Of a stretch of 18,346 nt of DNA, positions 1 through 9,080 are shown piece by piece. The position numbers were made by a program, and so were the translations under genes. Position 1 is the first letter of the stretch. The number at the start of each line of letters is the position of its first letter. Below the pieces are notes generated by a model. It did not search any database. It was not told the DNA's origin and saw only the letters and a program-made list of their open reading frames with translations. Source of the DNA: CAZYWA01 sp964650975 [NCBI: uncultured bacterium] (lineage in GTDB: Bacteria; JADJOY01); contig CAZYWA010000043.1 in the NCBI GenBank assembly GCA_964650975.1, positions 6,637 through 24,982 on the forward strand, in the 5' to 3' direction.

Positions 1-24
1 CACAAAGTGCCGTGAAATCACACA

Positions 25-45
25 TGGCCACGGGGAACGTGGCCA
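25..45. repeat. Short perfect inverted repeat (8-bp arms, 5-nt loop)
   Basis: TGGCCACG (25-32) and CGTGGCCA (38-45) are perfect reverse complements around the loop GGGAA. The site lies about 60 bp past the stop codon of the leftward regulator gene, so it could act as a transcript-end hairpin. No T-rich run follows it on either strand, so a classical intrinsic terminator is not supported. It could also belong to regulation of a gene outside the window. Confidence 0.4.
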
Positions 46-60
46 CGAGCCTCGATCCCG

Positions 61-100
61 CTCCCACGAACCCACGATCCCTCGGGGCGTTCGTGGGGAG
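61..100. repeat. CCCACGA-type repeat, copy A (downstream of the sigma-54 regulator)
   Basis: CTCCCACGAA (61-70) can pair with TTCGTGGGGAG (90-100) apart from one extra G, giving a hairpin immediately 3' of the leftward regulator gene. The interval holds three copies of the heptamer CCCACGA or its complement (63-69, 71-77, 91-97). It aligns with 2151-2184 on the other side of the same gene with only a few substitutions and single-base gaps. It may be a regulator binding site, a transcript-end hairpin or a dispersed intergenic repeat; the sequence alone does not decide. Confidence 0.5.
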
Positions 101-103
101 CGG

Positions 104-2074
<1,971 letters not shown>

Positions 2075-2150
2075 GGGCCGAGGGTCACGGGCGCGGCAAT
2101 TCGCGCGGTGCGCACATGATATCGCTAGCCCCCGCCCGAAGGAGCCCATG

Positions 2151-2197
2151 CCACCGAACCCACGAACCCTCGTGGGCGTCGTGGATCTCCCCACGAG
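2151..2197. promoter_or_regulatory. Tandem inverted repeats, candidate enhancer (UAS) sites for the sigma-54 activator
   Basis: A perfect 18-bp palindrome CCCACGAACCCTCGTGGG (2159-2176, 7-4-7) is followed at once by a second inverted repeat TCGTGG-N6-CCACGA (2179-2196). Four half-sites of one motif therefore lie side by side. They sit about 75-110 bp upstream of the -24 element at 2270, the distance typical for dimer binding sites of enhancer-binding proteins. Binding by the divergent regulator is inferred from position and symmetry only. Positions 2151-2184 also match copy A at 62-97. Confidence 0.5.
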
Positions 2198-2268
2198 TCC
2201 TTCCGGCGCTCAGGCTGGTTGAGGCCGGTGGTCATTGGGGATTCCCGCTAGGCCTCGCCCCGGATTCG

Positions 2269-2284
2269 GGGCACGGCCTTTGCT
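2269..2284 (+). promoter_or_regulatory. Sigma-54 (-24/-12) promoter of the chemotaxis-kinase unit
   Basis: The sequence GGGCAC-GGCCT-TTGCT matches the sigma-54 consensus TGGCAC-N5-TTGCW at every position except the first base. The invariant GG (2270-2271) and GC (2282-2283) are exactly 10 bases apart. Transcription would start near 2295, giving a leader of about 80 nt before the ATG at 2376. A divergent gene for a sigma-54 activator makes a chance match less likely. Confidence 0.72.
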
Positions 2285-2297
2285 TCGACACGCGCCG

Positions 2298-2314
2298 CCG
2301 CTCCTGACGAGCGG
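2298..2314 (+). other. Small hairpin in the predicted 5' leader
   Basis: CCGCTC and GAGCGG form a perfect 6-bp stem around CTGAC, about 3 nt after the predicted sigma-54 start site. It could stabilise the 5' end of the message. Short GC stems are common in DNA of this composition, so the call is weak. Confidence 0.25.
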
Positions 2315-2375
2315 TTGCGGGGGGGCCGGTCCACCGCATCCCAGGCGCATCGCAAGACGCCAACAGGAGCACCAG

Positions 2376-4082
2376 ATGAGCTGGTTCAGGAACCTCGGAA
2401 TTCGCGCGAAGCTCTTGTCGTGCTTCGCCGTCGTCGTCGGGCTTGCGGTGAGCGTCGGAGCCCTCGCGCTTCGCGAGATGAACGCGATCAACAACGCCGA
2501 CAGCGTCCTCTACGACGGTGCGACGGTGCCGATCAACGACATCGGCGAGCTCCATTTCAACTACATGCGCACCCAGATGTTGCTGCGCGATCTGGTGCTG
2601 GAGACGGACGAGTCGGCGCGCGCCGCGACCCGCGAGCAGATCGCGGGCCACCTGAAGGAGACCGCGGAGCTGCTCACGGGTCTCGGCTCCAAGCTTGCGG
2701 ACCCCAAGGTCGCGCCCGCGGTCGAGGCGCTCGTCCGGGGCGATCACCAGTTCGCCCCGACCCGCGACAAGGCCCTGGCGCTCGACCGAGACGGGAAGCG
2801 CGACGAGCTCCAGACGCTGCTGCTCGACGTGGCGCCCAAGGAGTTCGAGCCGATCCAGCAGGGTCTCGACGGCCTGCAGGACGCGGCCCTCGCGTACGCG
2901 AAGCAAATCTCGGACGCCAACGACGCCATCGCCAGCAGCGCGACCCGCCAGGTGAGCATCGCCCTCACGGCCATGACGGTCGTCGCCGGCCTGCTGGCGT
3001 GGTTCGCGGCGCGCTCCGTGGCGGTGCCGGTCGGCCGCACGCTCGAGGTGGTGGAGGCGTTCGGACGCGGCGACCTCAGCACGCGCGTCGGGCTCGAGAC
3101 CCGCGACGAGGTGGGCCGCATGGCCCAGGCGCTCGACGCGGCGCTGTCGTCGGTCGCGGAAAGCGTCCGCGCGATCGCCGTGAAGAGCGAGACCCTCGCG
3201 GCCGCTTCCGAGGAGATGTCGGCCGTGAGCACCCAGATGGGCGCCAACGCGGAAGAGACCAGCGCGCAGGCGACGGTCGTGTCGGCGGCCGCCGAGGAGA
3301 TCTCGAGCAACATCCAGACGGTCGCGGCCGGCTGCGAGGAGATGAACGCGTCCATCCGCGAGATCGCCCGCAGCGCCAGCCACGCCTCGGAAATCACCGG
3401 CCAGGCGGTGCGCAGCGCCGAGAAGGCCAACGAGACCATGGAGCAGCTCAGCCGCTCGTCGACCGAGATCGGCGCCATCCTGGGCGCCATCACCTCGATC
3501 TCGGAGCAAACCAACCTGCTGGCGCTCAACGCCACCATCGAGGCCGCGCGCGCCGGTGACGCGGGCAAGGGCTTCGCGGTGGTCGCCAACGAAGTGAAGG
3601 AGCTGGCCAAGCAGGCCGCTCACGCCACCGAGGACATCGGCCGCAAGGTCGACGCGATCCAGGCAAGCACCAAGGGCGCCATCGCCGACCTCTCCGAGAT
3701 CACCGGGGTGATCCGGCAGATCAGCGACACCACCAGCAGCATCGCCGGTGCCGTCGAGGAGCAGTCGGCGACCACCAACGAGATCGGCCGCAACGTGGGC
3801 GAAGCGGCGAAGGGCAGCGGCGAGATCGCGGGCAACATCGCTGGTGTCGCGAGCGCCGCGAAGAGCACCACCGACGGCGCGCAGCAGAGCCGCACCGCTT
3901 CCGGCGACCTGGCGCAGATGGCCAGCGAGCTCAAGAGCATCGTGTCCCGGTTCCGCGTCGACGCCTGGCAGGATCATGCGCCGGTGGCTCGGTCCGCCAG
4001 CGGCAACGGTAGCGTGCGCCTCCCCTCCCCCGAGGCGATCCCGGCTCCTTCGCTCCACGACACCGCATGGGGCAACGCCTGA
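2376..4082 (+). CDS. Methyl-accepting chemotaxis protein (4HB-type sensor, HAMP, signalling domain)
   Basis: A 568-residue inner-membrane chemoreceptor that would control CheA kinase activity through CheW. A short basic N-terminus ([14 protein letters not shown]) precedes TM1 (about 11-32). A periplasmic helical region (33-190) resembles the four-helix-bundle sensor, then TM2 (about 193-212) and HAMP (213-265, with [12 protein letters not shown]). The signalling coiled coil has the hallmark hairpin tip around 377-411 ([18 protein letters not shown] followed by [15 protein letters not shown]). No C-terminal CheR-binding pentapeptide is visible; the tail is Pro/Ser-rich and ends in DTAWGNA. The ATG at 2376 is chosen over the in-frame upstream extension because it starts directly at the TM1 leader and follows CAGGAG. 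It is probably transcribed from the sigma-54 promoter at 2269 together with the kinase gene 100 bp downstream. No cheA, cheW, cheR or cheB is in the window, so it must couple to an array encoded elsewhere. Confidence 0.95.
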   Translation: MSWFRNLGIRAKLLSCFAVVVGLAVSVGALALREMNAINNADSVLYDGATVPINDIGELHFNYMRTQMLLRDLVLETDESARAATREQIAGHLKETAELLTGLGSKLADPKVAPAVEALVRGDHQFAPTRDKALALDRDGKRDELQTLLLDVAPKEFEPIQQGLDGLQDAALAYAKQISDANDAIASSATRQVSIALTAMTVVAGLLAWFAARSVAVPVGRTLEVVEAFGRGDLSTRVGLETRDEVGRMAQALDAALSSVAESVRAIAVKSETLAAASEEMSAVSTQMGANAEETSAQATVVSAAAEEISSNIQTVAAGCEEMNASIREIARSASHASEITGQAVRSAEKANETMEQLSRSSTEIGAILGAITSISEQTNLLALNATIEAARAGDAGKGFAVVANEVKELAKQAAHATEDIGRKVDAIQASTKGAIADLSEITGVIRQISDTTSSIAGAVEEQSATTNEIGRNVGEAAKGSGEIAGNIAGVASAAKSTTDGAQQSRTASGDLAQMASELKSIVSRFRVDAWQDHAPVARSASGNGSVRLPSPEAIPAPSLHDTAWGNA

Positions 4083-4182
4083 GCGATCGTCCCATTTTCG
4101 CGACCGAGCCCAGGCCCGTCCGTTCGTCACAGCTCATCACGCGAGGTCTGCCTTGCCACCCACGTCACCGCTCGCGTCCGCC

Positions 4183-7100
4183 ATGGGGAGGGCTCCGAGG
4201 CTCGCCCGCGACGGCGTGGCGATCGTGCTGCTGCTCCTGGGATCGGCGGGGCTGGCCTCGACCTCGGCGAGCGCGCTGACCCTGGCGATGACGGCGTTGA
4301 GCGGCGCGCTGCTGCTGGTGGCGCTGGTCGACGCCAGAACCAAGCTGCGCGCGGCGCGCGAGAGCGATGCGCGGCTGCGCGCGCTCGCGGATCGCCTTCC
4401 CGACAGCATGATCTACCAGCTGGTACGAAACGCAGACGGCACGACGCGCCTGGCGTACGTGAGCGCCGGCATCGAGCGGCTTCACGGCATCTCGGCGGAG
4501 GTGGCGTTCGGTGATGCATCGATCCTCCTCGGGCAGATCGTCGAGGAGGATCTCCCAAAGGTCCTCGAGGCACGGGCTGAGGCGCTGCGCTCGGGGAGCG
4601 TCGCCAACGTGGCGGTGCGCTTTCGCCTGCCGACGGGGGAGATCCGCTGGCGTCAGCTGTCGTCCAGACCGCACCCGCTGCCCGGCGGCGGCAGTCTCTG
4701 GGATGGCGTCGAGACCGACATCACCGAGCAGCGCCGCGCCGAAGTCGAGGCCAGGAAGAGCGAGCACCGCATGCGCCTGGCGCTCGAGTCCTCGCGCATG
4801 GGCACCTGGGAGTGGCACGTCGCGAGCGACCGGATGGACTGGTCGGACGAGGTCTACGCGATCGGCGGGCTCACCCGCGAGACCTACGACGGCACCCTCC
4901 AGGCGCTGATCGACATGTTCCACCCCGACGACCGCGATCGGGTGGTGTCGACCATCTGGCGGACGCTGGAGGGCCCGATCGACGAATGGACCGCGCGATA
5001 CCGGCTGGTGCGGCCGGATGCATCGGTGCGCTGGGTGGAAGCGATGGGCCGCGTGTATCGGGACGCGCAGGGCCTGCCGACGCTCGCGGCGGGCACCGTG
5101 GTCGACGTCACCGAGAGTCTCCGGGACGAGGAGCGCCTGCGCCGCGCCAACCGCGCGCTCAGCACCATCAGCCACTGCAACCAGGTGCTGGTGCGCGCCA
5201 CCACCGAGGCGGAGCTCCTGAACGACATCTGCCGGGTCATCGTCGAGCTCGGCGGATACCAGCTGGCGTGGGTCGGATTTGCCGAGCAGGACGAGCAACG
5301 GACCGTGCGCATCGCCGGCAGCGCCGGTCACGACGACGGCTACCTGGACCAGGTGTTCGTCAGCTGGTCCGACGAGACCGCCAACGGGCAGGGCACGATG
5401 GGCCGGGCGATTCGTTCCGGCCGGCCGGTCGTCTGCCGCGACTTCGCGACCGACCCCATGGTCGCGCCGTGGCGCGAGATCGCGCTGCGCTACGGCTATC
5501 GCTCGGGGCTGGCGCTGCCGCTCGCGCGCGGCGCGTCCGTGTTCGGCGCGCTGGCCGTGTTCGCCGCCGAGAAGGACGCGTTCGACGACAGCGAGATCTC
5601 GCTCCTCGGCGAGCTCGCCAGCGACCTCGCTTACGGCATCTTGGCCCTTCGCACCCAGGCGGATCACCGCCGCGCCGAGGAATCGCTGGCGAGCAGCGAG
5701 GCGCTGCTGCGCCAGCTCATCAAGCACACGCCCGCCGCGGTGGCGATGTTCGACGCCGACATGCGCTACCTGCAGGCGAGCGACCGCTGGCTCGTCGACT
5801 ATCACCTCGAGGACCAGGACCTGAAAGGCCGCTCCCACTACGACGTGTTCCCGGACATCCCGGAGCGCTGGAGGGAGATTCACCGCCGGGTGCTGGCGGG
5901 CAGCGTCGAGCGCTGCCACGAGGACCCGTTCCCGCGTGCCGACGGCGGAATGGAATGGCTCCAGTGGGAGGTGCGCCCGTGGCTGCGCGCCGACGGAGCC
6001 ATCGGCGGGCTCACGATGTTCACCCAGGTGATCACCGCCCGGAAGCGCGCCGACGAGGCGCTGCGCGAGAGCGAGGAGCGCTTCCGCCAGGTCGTGGAGA
6101 GCATCCAGGAGGTGTTCTGGATGAGCGACGCCGGAACCGGCCAGCTGCTCTACGTGAGCCCCGGATACGAGAAGATCTGGGGCCGCCCGTGCGAGACCGT
6201 CTACCACTCGGCCACCGCCTGGCGCGACACGATCCACCCCGACGACCGCGAGCGGTTCCGCCGTGCCGAGGCCGCCGTGCAAGCCGCCGAGCCCTACCAC
6301 GAGGAATATCGAATTCTTCGCCCCGACGGTTCGGAACGCTGGATCCAGGATCGGGCATTCCCGATCCGCGACGCCCTCGGCCGGATCTACCGCGTGGCGG
6401 GCGTCGCGGAGGACATCACCGAGCGGCGCCGCATCGAGGAGCGCTTCCACCAGTCACAGAAGATGGAGGCGATCGGGCAGCTCGCGGGCGGCGTCGCCCA
6501 CGACTTCAACAACCTCTTGAGCGCGATGATGATGCTCGCGGAGGAGGCGGCGGGCCTTCCCGGCGTCCCACCGCGCGCCTGCGGCCTGATGGGCGACATC
6601 ATGAACACCGCCGATCGAGCCGCGGCGCTCACCCGCCAGCTGCTCGCGTTCGGCCGGCGCCAGGTGATGCAGCCGCGCCGCGTGGATCTCAACGAGGTCG
6701 TCACCAACCTGGCGAAGATGCTGCGCCGCATCCTCGGCGAGGATCTATCCCTCGAGCTCGAGCTGACGCTCGACGGCTCACCGCTCTTCACCCACGCCGA
6801 TGCCGGGATGCTCGAGCAAGTGCTGCTCAACCTCGCGGTCAACGCCCGCGATGCCATGCCGGGCGGCGGCCGCCTGGTGGTCTCGACCGGGTCTCGGGTG
6901 CTGACCGCCGAGGAGGCGCGCTCGATTCCCGAAGGCAGCGCGGGCCGTTACGTGGCGCTCGAAGTGCAGGACGCCGGCTGCGGCATTCCGCAAGCGAACC
7001 TGCACCGGATTTTCGAGCCGTTCTTCACCACCAAGGAGCTCGGCAAGGGGACCGGGCTGGGGCTCGCGACCGTGTTCGGGATCGTGAAGCAGCACCGCGG

Positions 7101-7605
7101 CCTGGTGCTCGTCGAGAGCGAGCTGGGCCGCGGGACCACGTTCCGCGTGCTGCTGCCGGCGGACGACTCGCCGGACGACTCGGCGGCGGAGCCCGCCGCC
7201 AGCGAGGCGCCGGCCAGCGAGCGCCGCGGCGGCGGCGAGACGATCCTGGTGGTCGAAGACGATACGGACGTGCGACGCGTGATCCAGGCGGTGCTCAGCC
7301 GGAACGGATACCAGGTGCTGGACGCCGCGAACGGACCGGAAGCGCTGGTCCGCTGGGAACGCTACCCGGATCGGATCCACCTGCTGCTCACCGACATGGT
7401 CATGCCGGAGGGCCTGGGCGGGATCGAGCTGGCGCGGCTCCTGGTGGAGCGCGATCCGGAGCTCAAAGTGATCTTCACCAGCGGCTACAGCGCGGAGCTC
7501 GCGGGCCGCGCGCTGCGGCTCGACCACCGCCAAAACTTCCTCGAAAAACCCTGCCGCCCCGACCGGATGCTCTCGACCCTGCGCCGCGCCCTCGACGGCG
7601 CGTGA
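4183..7605 (+). CDS. Hybrid sensor histidine kinase, 2 TM + multiple PAS + GAF + HisKA/HATPase + REC
   Basis: A 1140-residue hybrid kinase. Two hydrophobic segments (about 12-27 and 30-50) form a short membrane hairpin. Sensor domains follow: PAS (about 63-185), PAS_3-type (195-310, FHPDDRDRV), GAF (325-490), PAS (505-625) and PAS (635-755, IHPDDRERF, ending in AEDITERRR). The catalytic core has the H-box GGVAHDFNN with H773, N-box N887, G1 DAGCGIP and the F/G2 boxes FEPFFTTKELGKGTGLGLAT. An Ala/Ser-rich linker leads to a C-terminal receiver with D1071 (LLTDMVMP). All catalytic residues are present. The HDFNN-type H-box groups it with soluble-sensor, NtrB-like hybrid kinases. Start: ATG 4183 has no clear SD; an in-frame TTG at 4153, six bases after GAGG, is a real alternative adding ten residues. 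It lies 100 bp after the chemoreceptor gene on the same strand and is likely co-transcribed. Its partner could be the divergent sigma-54 regulator, but that is inference. Confidence 0.92.
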   Translation: MGRAPRLARDGVAIVLLLLGSAGLASTSASALTLAMTALSGALLLVALVDARTKLRAARESDARLRALADRLPDSMIYQLVRNADGTTRLAYVSAGIERLHGISAEVAFGDASILLGQIVEEDLPKVLEARAEALRSGSVANVAVRFRLPTGEIRWRQLSSRPHPLPGGGSLWDGVETDITEQRRAEVEARKSEHRMRLALESSRMGTWEWHVASDRMDWSDEVYAIGGLTRETYDGTLQALIDMFHPDDRDRVVSTIWRTLEGPIDEWTARYRLVRPDASVRWVEAMGRVYRDAQGLPTLAAGTVVDVTESLRDEERLRRANRALSTISHCNQVLVRATTEAELLNDICRVIVELGGYQLAWVGFAEQDEQRTVRIAGSAGHDDGYLDQVFVSWSDETANGQGTMGRAIRSGRPVVCRDFATDPMVAPWREIALRYGYRSGLALPLARGASVFGALAVFAAEKDAFDDSEISLLGELASDLAYGILALRTQADHRRAEESLASSEALLRQLIKHTPAAVAMFDADMRYLQASDRWLVDYHLEDQDLKGRSHYDVFPDIPERWREIHRRVLAGSVERCHEDPFPRADGGMEWLQWEVRPWLRADGAIGGLTMFTQVITARKRADEALRESEERFRQVVESIQEVFWMSDAGTGQLLYVSPGYEKIWGRPCETVYHSATAWRDTIHPDDRERFRRAEAAVQAAEPYHEEYRILRPDGSERWIQDRAFPIRDALGRIYRVAGVAEDITERRRIEERFHQSQKMEAIGQLAGGVAHDFNNLLSAMMMLAEEAAGLPGVPPRACGLMGDIMNTADRAAALTRQLLAFGRRQVMQPRRVDLNEVVTNLAKMLRRILGEDLSLELELTLDGSPLFTHADAGMLEQVLLNLAVNARDAMPGGGRLVVSTGSRVLTAEEARSIPEGSAGRYVALEVQDAGCGIPQANLHRIFEPFFTTKELGKGTGLGLATVFGIVKQHRGLVLVESELGRGTTFRVLLPADDSPDDSAAEPAASEAPASERRGGGETILVVEDDTDVRRVIQAVLSRNGYQVLDAANGPEALVRWERYPDRIHLLLTDMVMPEGLGGIELARLLVERDPELKVIFTSGYSAELAGRALRLDHRQNFLEKPCRPDRMLSTLRRALDGA

Positions 7606-7620
7606 GCGATCGACGCTCAC
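7602..7620 (+). terminator. Hairpin overlapping the kinase stop codon
   Basis: GTGAGCG (7602-7608) and CGCTCAC (7614-7620) form a perfect 7-bp stem around ATCGA, and the left arm contains the TGA stop of the kinase gene. A GCGC pair outside the stem can extend it with a 2-nt bulge. There is no T-tract, so it may be an mRNA-end structure rather than an intrinsic terminator. Confidence 0.3.
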
Positions 7621-7639
7621 TCGCGCAGGTGCGCCAGGT

Positions 7640-7715
7640 GGAGGGACGCGGTCCCTCGCGTCCGCGGCGATCGGTCGAGATGTGACGCTGCGGCTGCGAG
7701 CGACCGCAGCCCTCC
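7640..7715 (+). repeat. REPIN-like intergenic element, copy 1 (76 bp)
   Basis: This is one of four related elements. The left arm folds as GGACGCG-N6-CGCGTCC and the right arm as GGCTGCG-N6-CGCAGCC. The two arms are also imperfect reverse complements of each other (about 30 bp each) around a variable centre. By hand alignment 73 of 76 bases match copy 3; one change in the right arm (AGCGAC for AGGGAC) falls in the loop. It lies between the convergent kinase and epimerase genes, 34 bp after one stop and 8 bp before the other. Confidence 0.85.
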
Positions 7716-7723
7716 GTATCGCT

Positions 7724-8671
7724 TCACCGCACCGAGCGCGCCCAGGCGACGTAGCGCTCGAGGCCTTCCACGAGACCGATGCCTGGCTCGTAGCCGAGCA
7801 GCGCGCGGGCCTTGCCCAGATCGGCGAGCGAATCGCGCACGTCGCCGGCTCGCGCCTCGACGTGCACGGGCGCGATCCCGGTGCCCAGGATGCGCTGAAT
7901 GTGCTCCAGCATCTCGAGCAGGCTGGTGCGCGATCCGGCGGCCACGTTCATCGCCTCGCCCGGCGCCTTCGGTGCGCCGAGCGCCCGCAGATTCGCGTCG
8001 ACCACGTTGTCGATGAACGTGAAATCGCGGGTTTGCCCGCCATCGCCGTGGATCTCCGGTGCCTTCCCGTCGAGCAGCGCGAACACGAACTTGGGGATCA
8101 CCGCGGCGTACTGCGACGACGGATCCTGGCGCGGACCGAACACGTTGAAGTAGCGCATGCACACGGTCTCGAGGCCGTAGAGCTCGAAGAAGAGCCGCGC
8201 GTACACCTCGCCGGCGAGCTTGGTCAGCGCGTAGGGCGAGCGCGGATTGGTGGGCATGGTCTCGATCTTGGGCAGCGTGGGCGAGTTGCCGTAGACCGAC
8301 GACGACGACGCCATCACCATGCGCCGCACCTTGGCGTCGCGCGCGGCCACCAGCAGGTTGAGCGTGCCGTCGACGTTGGCGGCGTTCGATCCGATCGGAT
8401 CGCGCACCGAGCGGGGCACGCTGGGCAGCGCCGCCTGGTGGAGCACGCCGTCGACGCCCTCCACCGCGCGCCGGCAGGTGTCGAGGTCGACCAGCGAGCC
8501 TTCCAGCAGCTCGAAGCGGCCCGGCCTCGCGTCTGCCGACACCAGCGACAGCGTGTCGCGCTTGCCGGTCGAGAAATCGTCGAGCACCCGCACCGACTCG
8601 CCGTCGGCCAGCAACCGCTCGACGAGATGGGAGCCGATGAACCCCGCGCCGCCGGTGACCAGGACCTTCAT
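7724..8671 (-). CDS. NAD-dependent nucleotide-sugar epimerase (extended SDR, UDP-GlcNAc/UDP-Glc 4-epimerase type)
   Basis: A 315-residue extended short-chain dehydrogenase. The N-terminal Rossmann motif is GGAGFIG (7-13). The catalytic Ser is in ASSSSVYG (121-128), and the Y147/K151 pair sits in YALTK. Downstream features RYFNVFGPRQDP, YAAVIPKF and GDGGQTRDFTFIDNV resemble the WbpP-like group of UDP-GlcNAc/UDP-GalNAc C4 epimerases more than classical GalE. The substrate is therefore probably a UDP-(N-acetyl)hexosamine or UDP-hexose used in surface polysaccharide synthesis; the exact sugar cannot be told from sequence. The ATG at 8671 overlaps the stop of the upstream glutaredoxin gene (ATGA), indicating translational coupling. 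An upstream in-frame extension (to 8833) lies inside the glutaredoxin gene and is a shadow. Confidence 0.92.
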   Translation of the reverse strand: MKVLVTGGAGFIGSHLVERLLADGESVRVLDDFSTGKRDTLSLVSADARPGRFELLEGSLVDLDTCRRAVEGVDGVLHQAALPSVPRSVRDPIGSNAANVDGTLNLLVAARDAKVRRMVMASSSSVYGNSPTLPKIETMPTNPRSPYALTKLAGEVYARLFFELYGLETVCMRYFNVFGPRQDPSSQYAAVIPKFVFALLDGKAPEIHGDGGQTRDFTFIDNVVDANLRALGAPKAPGEAMNVAAGSRTSLLEMLEHIQRILGTGIAPVHVEARAGDVRDSLADLGKARALLGYEPGIGLVEGLERYVAWARSVR

Positions 8672-8958
8672 TCGGGGGCCTTCGCCTGGGCCACCTGGGC
8701 GTCCTCGTCTGCGAGCAGCGCGCCGAGCTTCCCTTCCACGTCGAGCATGCGCAGCTCCTCGTAGCCGCCGATCGGATGGTCGCCGATGAAGATCTGCGGC
8801 ACGGTGCGACGCCCGGTGGTCTGGCGCAGCCACGCGCGCACGTCGTCGTCACCGGTGGTGTCGATCTCGTCGAAGGGAATTCCCTTCGCCTTGAGGAGAT
8901 GCTTGGCGGCGGTGCAGAACCCGCACCAGGAAGACGTGTAGACTTTGACGGGACGCAT
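8668..8958 (-). CDS. Glutaredoxin (GrxC-like, CGFC active site)
   Basis: A 96-residue cytosolic thiol-disulfide oxidoreductase of the thioredoxin fold. It has the active site WCGFC (C12, C15), the TVP cis-proline motif (52-54, TVPQIFIG) and the glutathione-binding GGYEEL (64-69). Length and order fit bacterial Grx3, which reduces protein or glutathione mixed disulfides. The CxxC middle pair is Gly-Phe rather than the usual Pro-Tyr, and the C-terminus carries an extra Ala/Glu-rich tail of about 15 residues. The ATG at 8958 is the first Met before the fold; the long in-frame extension upstream is low-complexity and overlaps the divergent gene. The last codon and stop overlap the epimerase start by 4 nt. 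Confidence 0.93.
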   Translation of the reverse strand: MRPVKVYTSSWCGFCTAAKHLLKAKGIPFDEIDTTGDDDVRAWLRQTTGRRTVPQIFIGDHPIGGYEELRMLDVEGKLGALLADEDAQVAQAKAPE

Positions 8959-9080
8959 ACTCTCGGGGCTCGATCGGCGGCGTCGCAACGTAACAGCACG
9001 CCGAGATTCGTGTCTCAGCGGGTGAAGCGCCTCGCTCGACGACCTCCCGAGACCGTACCCGATCGAGCCACGGCGGAGCG
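8959..9080. promoter_or_regulatory. Divergent intergenic region (glutaredoxin / FAD oxidoreductase)
   Basis: These 122 bp separate the two divergent genes and must hold both promoters. The only landmark I can support is GGAG at 9074-9077, an SD four to seven bases before the ATG at 9081. I see no convincing -35/-10 pair and no repeat element. Confidence 0.35.

Larger units (their letters stand above)
2075..2375. other. Divergent intergenic region between the regulator and chemotaxis genes
   Basis: This 301-bp gap holds, left to right: a TATCAT-like -10 element on the minus strand (2113-2118 region, no convincing -35) that could serve the regulator gene; two tandem inverted repeats with CCCACGA half-sites (2159-2197); a -24/-12 sigma-54 promoter on the plus strand (2269-2284); a 5'-leader hairpin (2298-2314); and the SD of the chemotaxis gene. 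Open reading frames spanning this gap are shadows or upstream extensions without family similarity. Confidence 0.6.

Noticed and set aside
2232-4130. 632-codon antisense ORF over the chemoreceptor gene
   Set aside because: Composition (Arg, His, Asp, Gly rich) is the antisense shadow of an MCP gene, and the plus frame is unmistakably an MCP.
4165-6450. 761-codon antisense ORF and 957-codon plus ORF (4812-7685) over the kinase
   Set aside because: Both are shadows of the kinase frame, with no recognisable domains.
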